Part shown: positions 1-6,539 of the stretch, in pieces
Layout of the letters: each line of letters opens with the position of its first letter
Position numbering within the stretch: the stretch's first letter is position 1
Origin: Clostridiales bacterium
GTDB taxonomy: Bacteria > Bacillota > Clostridia > Lachnospirales > Lachnospiraceae
Assembly: GCA_029100885.1 (NCBI GenBank)
Contig: JAQXPY010000178.1
Coordinates: 1-51,969 of the forward strand
Direction: 5' to 3'
Length of the DNA: 51,969 nt
The notes under the pieces: model-generated
The model's database searches: none
What the model was told of the DNA's origin: nothing
The model's input: only the letters and a program-made list of their open reading frames with translations
Made by a program: the position numbers and the translations under genes

Positions 1-1
1 C

Positions 2-178
2 CTCGTGAAGAAGCAGAGAATAGGAATACCTAAGCTGCTTAAGAATGTTATCCGCTGCAGGAATCCGAGATGCATCACCTCGGTGGAGCAGGAGCTGGAT
101 CAGGTATTCAAGCTTACGGCTCCGGAGAAAAAGATATACAGATGTCTTTATTGCGAGACAAAGGCAGGAAAGCAGTAA
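2..178 (+). CDS. pyrI: Aspartate carbamoyltransferase regulatory chain, C-terminal end (partial)
   Basis: The window opens inside this gene; 58 codons and a TAA stop are visible. The peptide carries CRNPRC (CX4C) and, 24 residues later, CLYC (CX2C). This is the four-cysteine zinc site with which the PyrI zinc domain contacts the PyrB catalytic chain of aspartate transcarbamoylase, the first committed step of pyrimidine synthesis. The ending ETKAGKQ follows the second cysteine pair directly, as expected for the PyrI C-terminus. The allosteric N-terminal domain lies outside the window, so effector binding cannot be judged. A pyrB gene would be expected just upstream. Identification rests on zinc-site spacing plus the hydrophobic and basic context, and I consider it likely. 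Confidence 0.85.
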   Translation, partial: LVKKQRIGIPKLLKNVIRCRNPRCITSVEQELDQVFKLTAPEKKIYRCLYCETKAGKQ

Positions 179-200
179 GCATTTTCCGAAAGTAAAATGC
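179..200 (+). other. Hairpin directly after pyrI
   Basis: GCATTTT (179-185) and AAAATGC (194-200) form a perfect 7-bp stem with an 8-nt loop immediately after the pyrI stop. No T tract follows, so it is at best a weak terminator or an mRNA 3'-end stabiliser. Further downstream GACCG and CGGTC could also pair. Confidence 0.35.
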
Positions 201-275
201 ACAAGACCGCTTGCCACAGGGCATAAGAACCGGTCAACGGTCGGGGATAAATACAACAATATGGAGAAAATGAAT

Positions 276-764
276 ATGAAAAAAGTCGGAATAGTAATGG
301 GAAGCGACAGTGATCTTCCTGTAATTCAGAAGGCTGTGGATATACTCAGGGAGCTGGAGGTACCTTATGAGGTACATATTTATTCTGCGCACAGGACACC
401 TGAGGAGGCAAAGAGCTTTGCAGCCTCAGCCAGGGAGAAGGGCTTCGGTGTAATGATCGCGGCGGCTGGTATGGCTGCTCATCTGGCAGGCGCTGTTGCG
501 GCAAACACTACTCTGCCGGTTATCGGAATCCCGTGCAAGGGCCCTGTGTTTGACGGGATGGATGCGCTTCTTTCGACGGTGCAGATGCCTTCGGGAATTC
601 CGGTGGCTTCGGTGGCCGTAAACGGCGGTGCAAATGCGGCGCTGCTGGCAGCACAGATCCTCGCGGTAGAGGACAGCGCCCTTGCGGCAAAGCTGGACGC
701 AAAGAGAGCTGCTGATGCAGCAAAGGTACTGGCAAAGGACAGAGATATTGCCGCTTCGCTTTGA
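276..764 (+). CDS. purE: N5-carboxyaminoimidazole ribonucleotide mutase (class I PurE)
   Basis: 162 residues, the usual PurE length. PurE moves the carboxyl group of N5-CAIR to C4, giving CAIR, in de novo purine synthesis in the cytosol. Visible signatures are GSDSDLP (residues 9-15), SAHRTP (37-42), AAHLAG (67-72) and [12 protein letters not shown] (from 102), which line the nucleotide and carboxylate site. The reading frame is open far upstream, but GGAG at 263-266 sits 9 nt before ATG 276, which starts directly with the first beta strand ([13 protein letters not shown]); that start is chosen. Two nearer in-frame ATGs (261, 270) lack a well-spaced site. No purK is adjacent, so the N5-CAIR synthetase must be elsewhere or the enzyme may use AIR and CO2 directly. 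Confidence 0.93.
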   Translation: MKKVGIVMGSDSDLPVIQKAVDILRELEVPYEVHIYSAHRTPEEAKSFAASAREKGFGVMIAAAGMAAHLAGAVAANTTLPVIGIPCKGPVFDGMDALLSTVQMPSGIPVASVAVNGGANAALLAAQILAVEDSALAAKLDAKRAADAAKVLAKDRDIAASL

Positions 765-845
765 TGCCTCTCCCGGACAGGATATTGTTGTCCTGCATTT
801 TTCGTGAGTACTGATTGTATTTAATCGAGTTATAGAAATGTGTAT

Positions 846-874
846 TTGTAGGACATAACGTTCTGTGTTATATT
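846..874 (+). promoter_or_regulatory. Candidate sigma-70-type promoter for the purF operon
   Basis: TTGTAG (846-851), a 17-nt spacer and TATATT (869-874) match a housekeeping promoter. It lies in the 211-nt gap between purE and purF and would start a transcript near 881, giving a leader of about 95 nt that contains the paired elements at 899-949. Confidence 0.5.
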
Positions 875-898
875 ATTAAAATCGTTATTATTTTGTAT

Positions 899-949
899 AT
901 GGCGGAAAGGATGTAAGTATCGTCTCATGTTTTCCGGTCGTTCCGTCAT
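899..949 (+). promoter_or_regulatory. purF leader with two mutually exclusive hairpins
   Basis: CGGAAA (903-908) can pair perfectly with TTTCCG (931-936), while ATGGCGGAA (899-907) can pair with TTCCGTCAT (941-949) with one G-T wobble. The two pairings share the same 5' strand, so only one can form. There is no T tract, and the second hairpin ends 14 nt before the AGGAGG ribosome binding site at 964-969. I could not match it to the guanine/adenine riboswitch or PRPP riboswitch cores. Confidence 0.4.
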
Positions 950-975
950 AACAATTACTCTTTAGGAGGTCTTAA

Positions 976-2400
976 ATGGGAGGATTTTTTGGAGCGGTAT
1001 CCAAAAAGGATGTTGTTCTCGATGTCTTTTTCGGAACTGATTATCACAGCCATCTCGGTACGAAAAATGCCGGCATGGCTATCTGGAGTACCGAACAGGC
1101 ATTTCAGAGACAGATCCACTCTATTGCAAATACACCTTTTCGTACTAAATTTGAGAACGATCTTCAGGATTTCAGCGGCACAAGCGGCATCGGCTGTATA
1201 AGCGATTCAGATCCTCAGCCGCTGCTCGTCCGTTCCCATCTCGGAATATATGCCATTTCCACAGTCGGAGCAGTCAATAATGCAGAAGAGCTGGTGAACA
1301 GCTATTTTGCCGATCACAGACATCAGTTTATGGCCATGAGCTCAGGTGATGTCAATACTACAGAGCTGGTGGCGGCTCTTATCAATGAGGGAGAGAGCAT
1401 TGCCGACGGTATCAGAAGAGCTCAGGAGTTGATCAAGGGCTCTATGACCATCCTGATTCTTACCTCAGAGGGCAAGATAATCGCCGCAAGGGATAAGTTC
1501 GGAAGACTACCGGTGCTTGTAGGCAGGAACGATGAGGGACACTGCGTTTCCTTCGAATCCTTCGCATATCACAAGCTCGGCTATACCGATGCCTATGAGC
1601 TCGGTCCTGGTGAGATCGTCTGCATCGATCAGGAAAATATCGAATCGCTTCAGGCGCCGGGCAGTGAAATGAAGATCTGCGGATTTTTATGGACCTACTA
1701 CGGATATCCTAACTCCAACTATGAGGGCAGAAACGTTGAGCTCATGCGTTATGAAAACGGAGCTCTTATTGCCAAGCAGGATATGGAGAACGGCAACTTC
1801 CCGGATGTGGATTTTGTTGCGGGAGTGCCGGATTCGGGACTTCCTCATGCGATAGGCTATGCCAACTATTCCCACAAGCCTTTTGCAAGACCGTTTGTCA
1901 AATACACGCCTACCTGGCCGCGTTCTTTTATGCCGCCTAATCAGTCGGTAAGAGATCAGGTTGCCAGAATGAAGCAGATACCTGTCCCTGAGCTCATCAA
2001 GGACAAAAAGCTGCTGTTTGTAGATGATTCCATAGTCAGAGGCACTCAGCTTCAGGGCACTGTGGATTTTCTCTATGAGTCCGGAGCAAAGGAGGTGCAT
2101 ATGCGTTCCGCATGTCCGCCTATCATGTTCTCATGTAAGTATCTGAATTTCTCAAGAGGCAATTCCGATATGGACCTGATCGCCAGAAGAACCATTCAGG
2201 AGCTGGAGGGAGACGAGGGACAGAAGCACCTTGAGGAATATGCGGATGCATCTACGGAGAGAGGAAAGTGCATGCTGAAAACGATCTGTGAGAAGCTGGG
2301 CTTTGATTCCCTCGGCTATCAGTCGCTGGACGGCGTGCTCGAGGCAATAGGCATTGACCGCAGCAAGGTATGCACCTACTGCTGGACCGGTAAAGAATAA
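976..2400 (+). CDS. purF: Amidophosphoribosyltransferase homologue lacking the catalytic cysteine
   Basis: 474 residues; the family makes 5-phosphoribosylamine from PRPP and glutamine-derived ammonia. The C-terminal phosphoribosyltransferase half is intact: GVPDSG (283-288), PRPP loop VDDSIVRGT (349-357), and cysteines at 235, 380 or 387, 466 and 469 (CTYC) matching the Fe-S ligands of Bacillus-type PurF. The N-terminal Ntn domain is degenerate. Mature PurF begins with Cys1, but here the protein starts MGGFFGAVS and the first cysteine is residue 74. The usual RYPTAG and HNGNL motifs are also absent. The start is certain: ATG 976 has AGGAGG 6 nt upstream, and the codon just before it is TAA. 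The gene leads an operon with purM, 35 nt downstream. Ammonia-dependent PRA synthesis, a partner glutaminase, or a second PurF elsewhere are all possible. Confidence 0.85.
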   Translation: MGGFFGAVSKKDVVLDVFFGTDYHSHLGTKNAGMAIWSTEQAFQRQIHSIANTPFRTKFENDLQDFSGTSGIGCISDSDPQPLLVRSHLGIYAISTVGAVNNAEELVNSYFADHRHQFMAMSSGDVNTTELVAALINEGESIADGIRRAQELIKGSMTILILTSEGKIIAARDKFGRLPVLVGRNDEGHCVSFESFAYHKLGYTDAYELGPGEIVCIDQENIESLQAPGSEMKICGFLWTYYGYPNSNYEGRNVELMRYENGALIAKQDMENGNFPDVDFVAGVPDSGLPHAIGYANYSHKPFARPFVKYTPTWPRSFMPPNQSVRDQVARMKQIPVPELIKDKKLLFVDDSIVRGTQLQGTVDFLYESGAKEVHMRSACPPIMFSCKYLNFSRGNSDMDLIARRTIQELEGDEGQKHLEEYADASTERGKCMLKTICEKLGFDSLGYQSLDGVLEAIGIDRSKVCTYCWTGKE

Positions 2401-2435
2401 ATTCAAAATAATTGGAATATTGAAAGGACCATACC

Positions 2436-3482
2436 ATGATCAATTCACATTCAGCCGCTTATGCGGCAGCCGGAGTTAATATTGAGGCAGGCTACGAAGG
2501 CGTAAAGCTTATGAAGAAGCATGTTGAGAGAACCTTCATTGACGGTGTAGTATCGGATATCGGAGGCTTCGGAGGTCTGTTCAGACCTGATATCACAGGA
2601 ATGACAGAGCCTGTGCTTGTTTCCGGCACCGACGGTGTAGGTACCAAGCAGCGTATTGCGCAGATCATGGGAAAGCATGATACTGTGGGAATCGACTGCG
2701 TTGCCATGTGCGTTAACGACGTTATCTGCGTAGGAGCAAAGCCGATATTCTTCCTTGATTATATCGCCATCGGAAAGAATGATCCTGTCAAGGTTGCCGA
2801 GCTGGTTTCGGGTGTGGCAGAGGGCTGTGTCCAGTCGGGCTGTGCGCTTATCGGCGGTGAGACCGCTGAGCATCCCGGCACCATGGCTGCAGACGATTAT
2901 GATCTCGCAGGATTTACTGTGGGTATCGTTGACAAGAAGGATATTATTGACAAGAACAGGATGAAGCCGGGCGATGTAATAGTTGCACTTGCCTCAAGCG
3001 GTATCCATTCCAACGGATACTCCCTTGTTCGTAAGGTATTCGATATAGAAAACGCTGACCTTGAGAAGTATTATGATGAGCTGGGAGCAAAGCTTGGAGA
3101 GACGCTTCTGACTCCTACAAGGATATATGTAAAGCCGGTCCTCAAAGCGCTTGCAGCATCCGACATTCACGGTATCAGTCATATTACAGGCGGAGGCTTC
3201 TATGAGAATATTCCGAGATCGGTGCCTGACGGTCTTTGTGCCTCAGTAGAAAAGAGCAAGATAGTTGTTCCGCCTGTATTCAGTCTGCTTCAGAGGGAGG
3301 GCGGTATCGATGAGAGAGACATGTTCAACACCTATAACATGGGAGTGGGCATGAGCATTATCGTTTCCCAGGAAACTGCCGACGAGTGCGTCAGAACCCT
3401 TAAGGCAGAGGGTGAGAATGCCTATATTATCGGTGAGATAACAGCAGCGGCGGATGACAACAAGATCATCATCAGAGACTGA
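2436..3482 (+). CDS. purM: Phosphoribosylformylglycinamidine cyclo-ligase (AIR synthetase)
   Basis: 348 residues. PurM closes the imidazole ring of FGAM using ATP to give AIR. Signatures: AGVNIEAGYEGV near the N-terminus, GTDGVGTK (64-71, nucleotide loop), GIDCVAMCVND (85-95), GAKPIFFLDY, GGETAEHPG (about 140-148) and ASSGIHSNGY (about 186-195). Length and motif order are typical of the PurM/PurL/SelD fold family. A GAAAGGA site lies 8 nt before the ATG. The stop codon TGA at 3480-3482 is itself the first three bases of an 18-bp tandem repeat that runs into purN. Confidence 0.96.
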   Translation: MINSHSAAYAAAGVNIEAGYEGVKLMKKHVERTFIDGVVSDIGGFGGLFRPDITGMTEPVLVSGTDGVGTKQRIAQIMGKHDTVGIDCVAMCVNDVICVGAKPIFFLDYIAIGKNDPVKVAELVSGVAEGCVQSGCALIGGETAEHPGTMAADDYDLAGFTVGIVDKKDIIDKNRMKPGDVIVALASSGIHSNGYSLVRKVFDIENADLEKYYDELGAKLGETLLTPTRIYVKPVLKALAASDIHGISHITGGGFYENIPRSVPDGLCASVEKSKIVVPPVFSLLQREGGIDERDMFNTYNMGVGMSIIVSQETADECVRTLKAEGENAYIIGEITAAADDNKIIIRD

Positions 3483-3619
3483 GTAACGGCACCGGGCTGA
3501 GTAATGGCACACGGGATGAGTAATGATACCGGGCTGAGTAATGATACCGGGCTGTGTAATGATACCGGGCTGTGTAACGGCACCGGGATGAAAAAGGATA
3601 TCGGGATGAAAAAGGACAG
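3480..3619 (+). repeat. 18-bp tandem repeat array joining purM and purN
   Basis: Seven units of about 18 bp plus a partial eighth, consensus TGAGTAATGATACCGGGC. Units start at 3480, 3498 (19 bp), 3517, 3535, 3553, 3571, 3589 and 3607. Units at 3517 and 3535 are identical. The first unit begins at the purM stop codon, and the last two contain ATGAAAAAGGA and supply the likely purN start. Because the unit is mostly 18 bp, the array stays open in the purN frame and encodes a repeated (S/C)NDTGL peptide if translated from 3504. Confidence 0.9.
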
Positions 3620-4238
3620 TAAGATCACCAGGATAGCTGTGCTTGTTTCAGGAGGAGGAACCAATCTGCAGGCATTGATAGATGCCGAAAGGAGCGGGCT
3701 CCTGAAGAGCGGACATATCTGCCTTGTGGTATCAAACAATAAGGATGCCTATGCTCTTCAAAGAGCTGAAAAGGCAGGCATTGCCTCCGCTGTGGTGCTG
3801 CTTTCCGAATGCGGCAGGCAGCAGAGCGTTTTTGAGGACAGGCTGCTGTCTGTTCTCAGAGAGCATGAGGCGGATATGATCGTGCTGGCGGGATTCATGA
3901 GCATTCTCACCGAGAGATTTATTTCCGCTTACAGAAACAGGATAATCAATGTTCACCCTTCCCTTATTCCGTCTTTCTGCGGCAAGGGCTATTACGGGCT
4001 GCATGTACACGAAGCGGCGCTTGAGTACGGAGTAAAGGTGTCCGGAGCAACTGTTCATTTTGTAAATGAGATCCCGGACGGAGGAAGGATCATACTTCAG
4101 AAGGCAGTAGCTGTCAGAAGCGGTGATACGCCGGAGATCCTTCAGAAGAGGATCATGGAGCAGGCAGAGTGGAAGATACTGCCGAGAGCCGCGGAGAAGG
4201 TCGCAGCCATGATAGCTTCGGGGAAGCTTCCGGAATGA
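3606..4238 (+). CDS. purN: Phosphoribosylglycinamide formyltransferase (10-formyl-THF dependent)
   Basis: 210 residues; PurN formylates GAR to FGAR. Visible are VSGGGTN (14-20, phosphate loop), NVHPSL (115-120) with the catalytic Asn and His, and EIPDGG (155-160) with the catalytic Asp. In the Escherichia coli enzyme the equivalents are N106, H108 and D144. The frame is open from ATG 3504, but the extra residues are only repeat-encoded. AAGGA at 3594-3598 lies 7 nt before ATG 3606, which gives a normal N-terminus, so that start is chosen; ATG 3588 is an alternative. The purM-purN gap consists entirely of the 18-bp array. Confidence 0.92.
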   Translation: MKKDSKITRIAVLVSGGGTNLQALIDAERSGLLKSGHICLVVSNNKDAYALQRAEKAGIASAVVLLSECGRQQSVFEDRLLSVLREHEADMIVLAGFMSILTERFISAYRNRIINVHPSLIPSFCGKGYYGLHVHEAALEYGVKVSGATVHFVNEIPDGGRIILQKAVAVRSGDTPEILQKRIMEQAEWKILPRAAEKVAAMIASGKLPE

Positions 4239-4306
4239 TGCTTTAATTTTTCGGAACAGATAATTATTCAGACATATCCATGCTCTCATGCTGAAGGGTC
4301 TTCGGC

Positions 4307-4322
4307 ATCCGGGATCCCGGAT
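4307..4322. promoter_or_regulatory. 16-bp perfect palindrome before the IMP cyclohydrolase gene
   Basis: ATCCGGGATCCCGGAT reads the same on both strands. It lies in the 128-nt gap between purN and the purO-type gene, 45 nt before its start. It could be a dimeric repressor operator or form a stable RNA hairpin. No T tract follows, so a terminator is unlikely. Confidence 0.45.
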
Positions 4323-4366
4323 ATAGTCTCTTTACATCAGAATCAATGAACGGAGAGCACATAAGA

Positions 4367-5080
4367 ATGAATGTATATGAGATCGGATCGATAACCGAAA
4401 AGCTTTCTAACAATACATATCCGGGAAGAGGCATCATCCTCGGCATTACACCGGACGGAACTAAGAAGGTAGCCGCTTATTTTATTATGGGAAGAAGCGT
4501 AAACAGCAGAAACCGGATCTTTAAGACCGAGGAGGACGGTATCAGCACCGAAGCCTTTGATCCTTCGCTGCTTTCCGATCCTACTCTTATCATATACCAT
4601 CCGGTAAGGGAGGCAGGCAAGGAGCTGATTGTTACAAACGGGGATCAGACCGATACTGTGGCCGACGGGCTCAGACTCGGAAGCACCTTTGAGGGAGCTC
4701 TCAGAACACGCAGATTTGAGCATGACGGTCCAAACTGGACCCCGAGGATATCGGGTCTGCAGCATGAGGACGGCAGCTATGCCATGTCCATACTTAAATC
4801 AGCAGATCCTGAGGGCAGCGCGTGTGTAAGGCAGTTCTTTGAGTATCCTGCCATAACCGGTCTCGGACATTTCCTGCATACATATGTGACGGACGGAGAT
4901 CCTATTCCTACTTTTACCGGAGAGCCGGAGCGGGTGGGCATGTATGACGATATAGACGAGTTTACAGATGCTATCTGGAACAGTCTCAATGAGGCAAACA
5001 GGATATCCCTGTTTGTGCGTTATACCGATATTGAAGACGGATCATACGAGCAGAACATTATCAATGCTCATGAAGCCTGA
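4367..5080 (+). CDS. PurO-type IMP cyclohydrolase
   Basis: 237 residues. Recognised as the IMP cyclohydrolase family first described for archaeal PurO, which closes FAICAR to IMP and is unrelated in fold to the cyclohydrolase half of PurH. Features supporting this are the early NTYPGRGIILG segment, YFIMGRSVNSRNR (38-50), a VTNGDQTDTV segment and the position directly before a stand-alone AICAR formyltransferase gene. The frame opens at 4346, but GGAGAG at 4352-4357 is 9 nt before ATG 4367, which is preferred. The stop overlaps a terminator-like hairpin. Assignment is by motif memory plus context. I am fairly but not fully sure, because bacterial members of this family are seldom characterised. 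Confidence 0.78.
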   Translation: MNVYEIGSITEKLSNNTYPGRGIILGITPDGTKKVAAYFIMGRSVNSRNRIFKTEEDGISTEAFDPSLLSDPTLIIYHPVREAGKELIVTNGDQTDTVADGLRLGSTFEGALRTRRFEHDGPNWTPRISGLQHEDGSYAMSILKSADPEGSACVRQFFEYPAITGLGHFLHTYVTDGDPIPTFTGEPERVGMYDDIDEFTDAIWNSLNEANRISLFVRYTDIEDGSYEQNIINAHEA

Positions 5081-5106
5081 GTGCCTCATGACAGTAAGGC
5101 TTTTTT
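5073..5106 (+). terminator. Intrinsic terminator overlapping the cyclohydrolase stop codon
   Basis: AAGCCT (5073-5078) pairs with AGGCTT (5097-5102), with inner GAG/CTC pairing possible, and the 3' arm runs into six Ts (5101-5106). The 5' arm contains the TGA stop. It is probably leaky, since the next pathway gene lies 150 nt downstream. Confidence 0.5.
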
Positions 5107-5126
5107 ACAGCTCAAGGCTGCAGCAG

Positions 5127-5221
5127 CTTTACGGGCATCATTATGAGATGCGTTTTTACAGGCATCATTATGAGCTGTGCTTTTACAGTCATCATTTCAG
5201 ATGTGCTTTATCAGGCGTAAG
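5127..5221 (+). repeat. Degenerate 26-27-bp tandem repeat before the AICAR formyltransferase gene
   Basis: Three units and a fragment, starting at 5127, 5153, 5180 and 5206, share a core like TTTTACAGGCATCATTATGAG. The array fills most of the gap between the terminator at 5106 and the start codon at 5254. No coding frame or known motif explains it. Confidence 0.75.
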
Positions 5222-5253
5222 ACAACAGTATTTTTTTTCAGGGGTGTACAGAT

Positions 5254-6432
5254 ATGAAAGAGCTTCAGCTTAAGTACGGCTGCAATCCTAATCAGAAGCC
5301 GGCAAGGATCTTTATGAAGGACGGATCGGAGCTGCCTGTAGAGGTGCTTAACGGACGTCCGGGTTATATCAACTTTCTTGATGCCTTCAATTCATGGCAG
5401 CTTGTAAAGGAGCTTAAGGAGGCCACCGGACTTCCGGCTGCCGCTTCGTTCAAGCATGTTTCTCCGGCCGGAGCTGCTGTCGGGCGTGAGCTTTCTGATA
5501 TCGACAGACAGATATATTTTGTTGAGCCGGATGCCGAACTCAGTCCTGTCGCCTGCGCCTATATCAGAGCCAGAGGAGCCGACAGGCTCTGCTCCTACGG
5601 AGACTGGGCTGCTCTTAGCGACACCTGTGATGCGGCGGTGGCAGCATATCTGAAGGAGGAGGTCTCCGACGGAATCATTGCTCCGGATTACACACCGGAA
5701 GCGCTGGAGATACTTAAGTCCAAGAAGAAGGGCGGCTATAACATTATCAAGGTGGATCCTGCCTATGTTCCTGCAAGCGAGGAGCTGAAGGATGTTTTCG
5801 GTGTGACCTTTGAACAGGGACATAACGATTTCAGGATAGACAGATCGCTTTTTTCAAACATCGTATCGGAAAACAAGGAGCTTCCAGAGGAGGCTGTCAT
5901 TGATATGATCGTTTCCATGATAACCCTGAAGTATACACAGTCCAATTCTGTATGCTATGTCAAGGACGGTCAGGCTATCGGAGTAGGAGCCGGACAGCAG
6001 AGCCGTATCCACTGCACGAGGCTTGCCGGCAGCAAGGCTGACGGATGGTATCTGAGGCAGCATCCGAAGGTACTCGGACTTAAATTCCTTCAAGGCATCA
6101 GAAGACCTGACAGGGACAATGCGATCGATGTTTATATCTCCGATGAATATGATGATGTATTGAGGGACGGAGAGTGGCAGAAGCGGTTTTCCGAGCGTCC
6201 GGAGCCTCTCACCTCAGAGGAGAGGAAAGCCTGGATATCACAGCAGTCGGGAGTGACGGTCGGATCAGATGCATTTTTCCCGTTCGGAGACAATGTAGAA
6301 AGAGCCAGAAAGTCCGGTGTGAGCTATATCTGCGAGCCGGGAGGCTCTATCCGCGATGACAATGTCATCGAAACAGCTGATAAATACGGTATAGTTCTTG
6401 CCTTCACAGGCATGAGACTGTTCCATCATTGA
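5254..6432 (+). CDS. purH: Stand-alone AICAR formyltransferase (PurH C-terminal domain type)
   Basis: 392 residues, much shorter than bifunctional PurH (about 510-590). The protein begins directly with the transformylase domain: KYGCNPNQKPA (7-17) and the catalytic Lys-His pair in SFKHVSPAG (65-73). AAASFKHVSPAG and the later TQSNSVCYVKDGQAIGVGAG block match PurH transformylase motifs. It transfers formyl from 10-formyl-THF to AICAR, giving FAICAR. The N-terminal MGS-like cyclohydrolase domain is absent; the neighbouring PurO-type protein would supply that step. AGGGGTG lies upstream of ATG 5254. The protein ends at the usual MRLFHH terminus. Confidence 0.9.
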   Translation: MKELQLKYGCNPNQKPARIFMKDGSELPVEVLNGRPGYINFLDAFNSWQLVKELKEATGLPAAASFKHVSPAGAAVGRELSDIDRQIYFVEPDAELSPVACAYIRARGADRLCSYGDWAALSDTCDAAVAAYLKEEVSDGIIAPDYTPEALEILKSKKKGGYNIIKVDPAYVPASEELKDVFGVTFEQGHNDFRIDRSLFSNIVSENKELPEEAVIDMIVSMITLKYTQSNSVCYVKDGQAIGVGAGQQSRIHCTRLAGSKADGWYLRQHPKVLGLKFLQGIRRPDRDNAIDVYISDEYDDVLRDGEWQKRFSERPEPLTSEERKAWISQQSGVTVGSDAFFPFGDNVERARKSGVSYICEPGGSIRDDNVIETADKYGIVLAFTGMRLFHH

Positions 6433-6446
6433 TATATCGAAATGTC

Positions 6447-6480
6447 AGCAGACCGTCTTTGTAAAAGCAGATGGTCTGCT
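6447..6480 (+). terminator. Strong hairpin after the AICAR formyltransferase gene
   Basis: AGCAGACCGTCT (6447-6458) pairs with AGATGGTCTGCT (6469-6480), a 12-bp stem with one wobble and a 10-nt loop. Only three Ts follow at the base, so termination may be partial before purD. Confidence 0.55.
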
Positions 6481-6484
6481 TTAC

Positions 6485-6512
6485 GGCATATTCGGACAGG
6501 AACGGATATGCC
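6485..6512. promoter_or_regulatory. Inverted repeat in front of purD
   Basis: GGCATAT (6485-6491) and ATATGCC (6506-6512) form a perfect 7-bp inverted repeat with a 14-nt spacer, 28 nt before the purD start. This spacing suits a dimeric regulator or a small RNA hairpin near the ribosome binding site. Confidence 0.35.
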
Positions 6513-6539
6513 ATATACTTTTTTCAGGGAGAACTGTTT

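Noticed and set aside
782-806. Terminator after purE
   Set aside because: A possible GGACA/TGTCC stem is only 5-6 bp and is followed by a mixed T run; too weak to list.
782-975. Guanine/adenine riboswitch before purF
   Set aside because: The conserved three-way-junction core and loop motifs are not present.
1687-2406. Long minus-strand open frames opposite purF
   Set aside because: They mirror the codon structure of the real gene, lack ribosome binding sites and show no recognisable protein; the same holds for other minus-strand frames in the window.
3504-3605. Repeat-encoded N-terminus of PurN
   Set aside because: No ribosome binding site fits ATG 3504, and the conserved domain starts after ATG 3606; kept only as a possibility in the findings.
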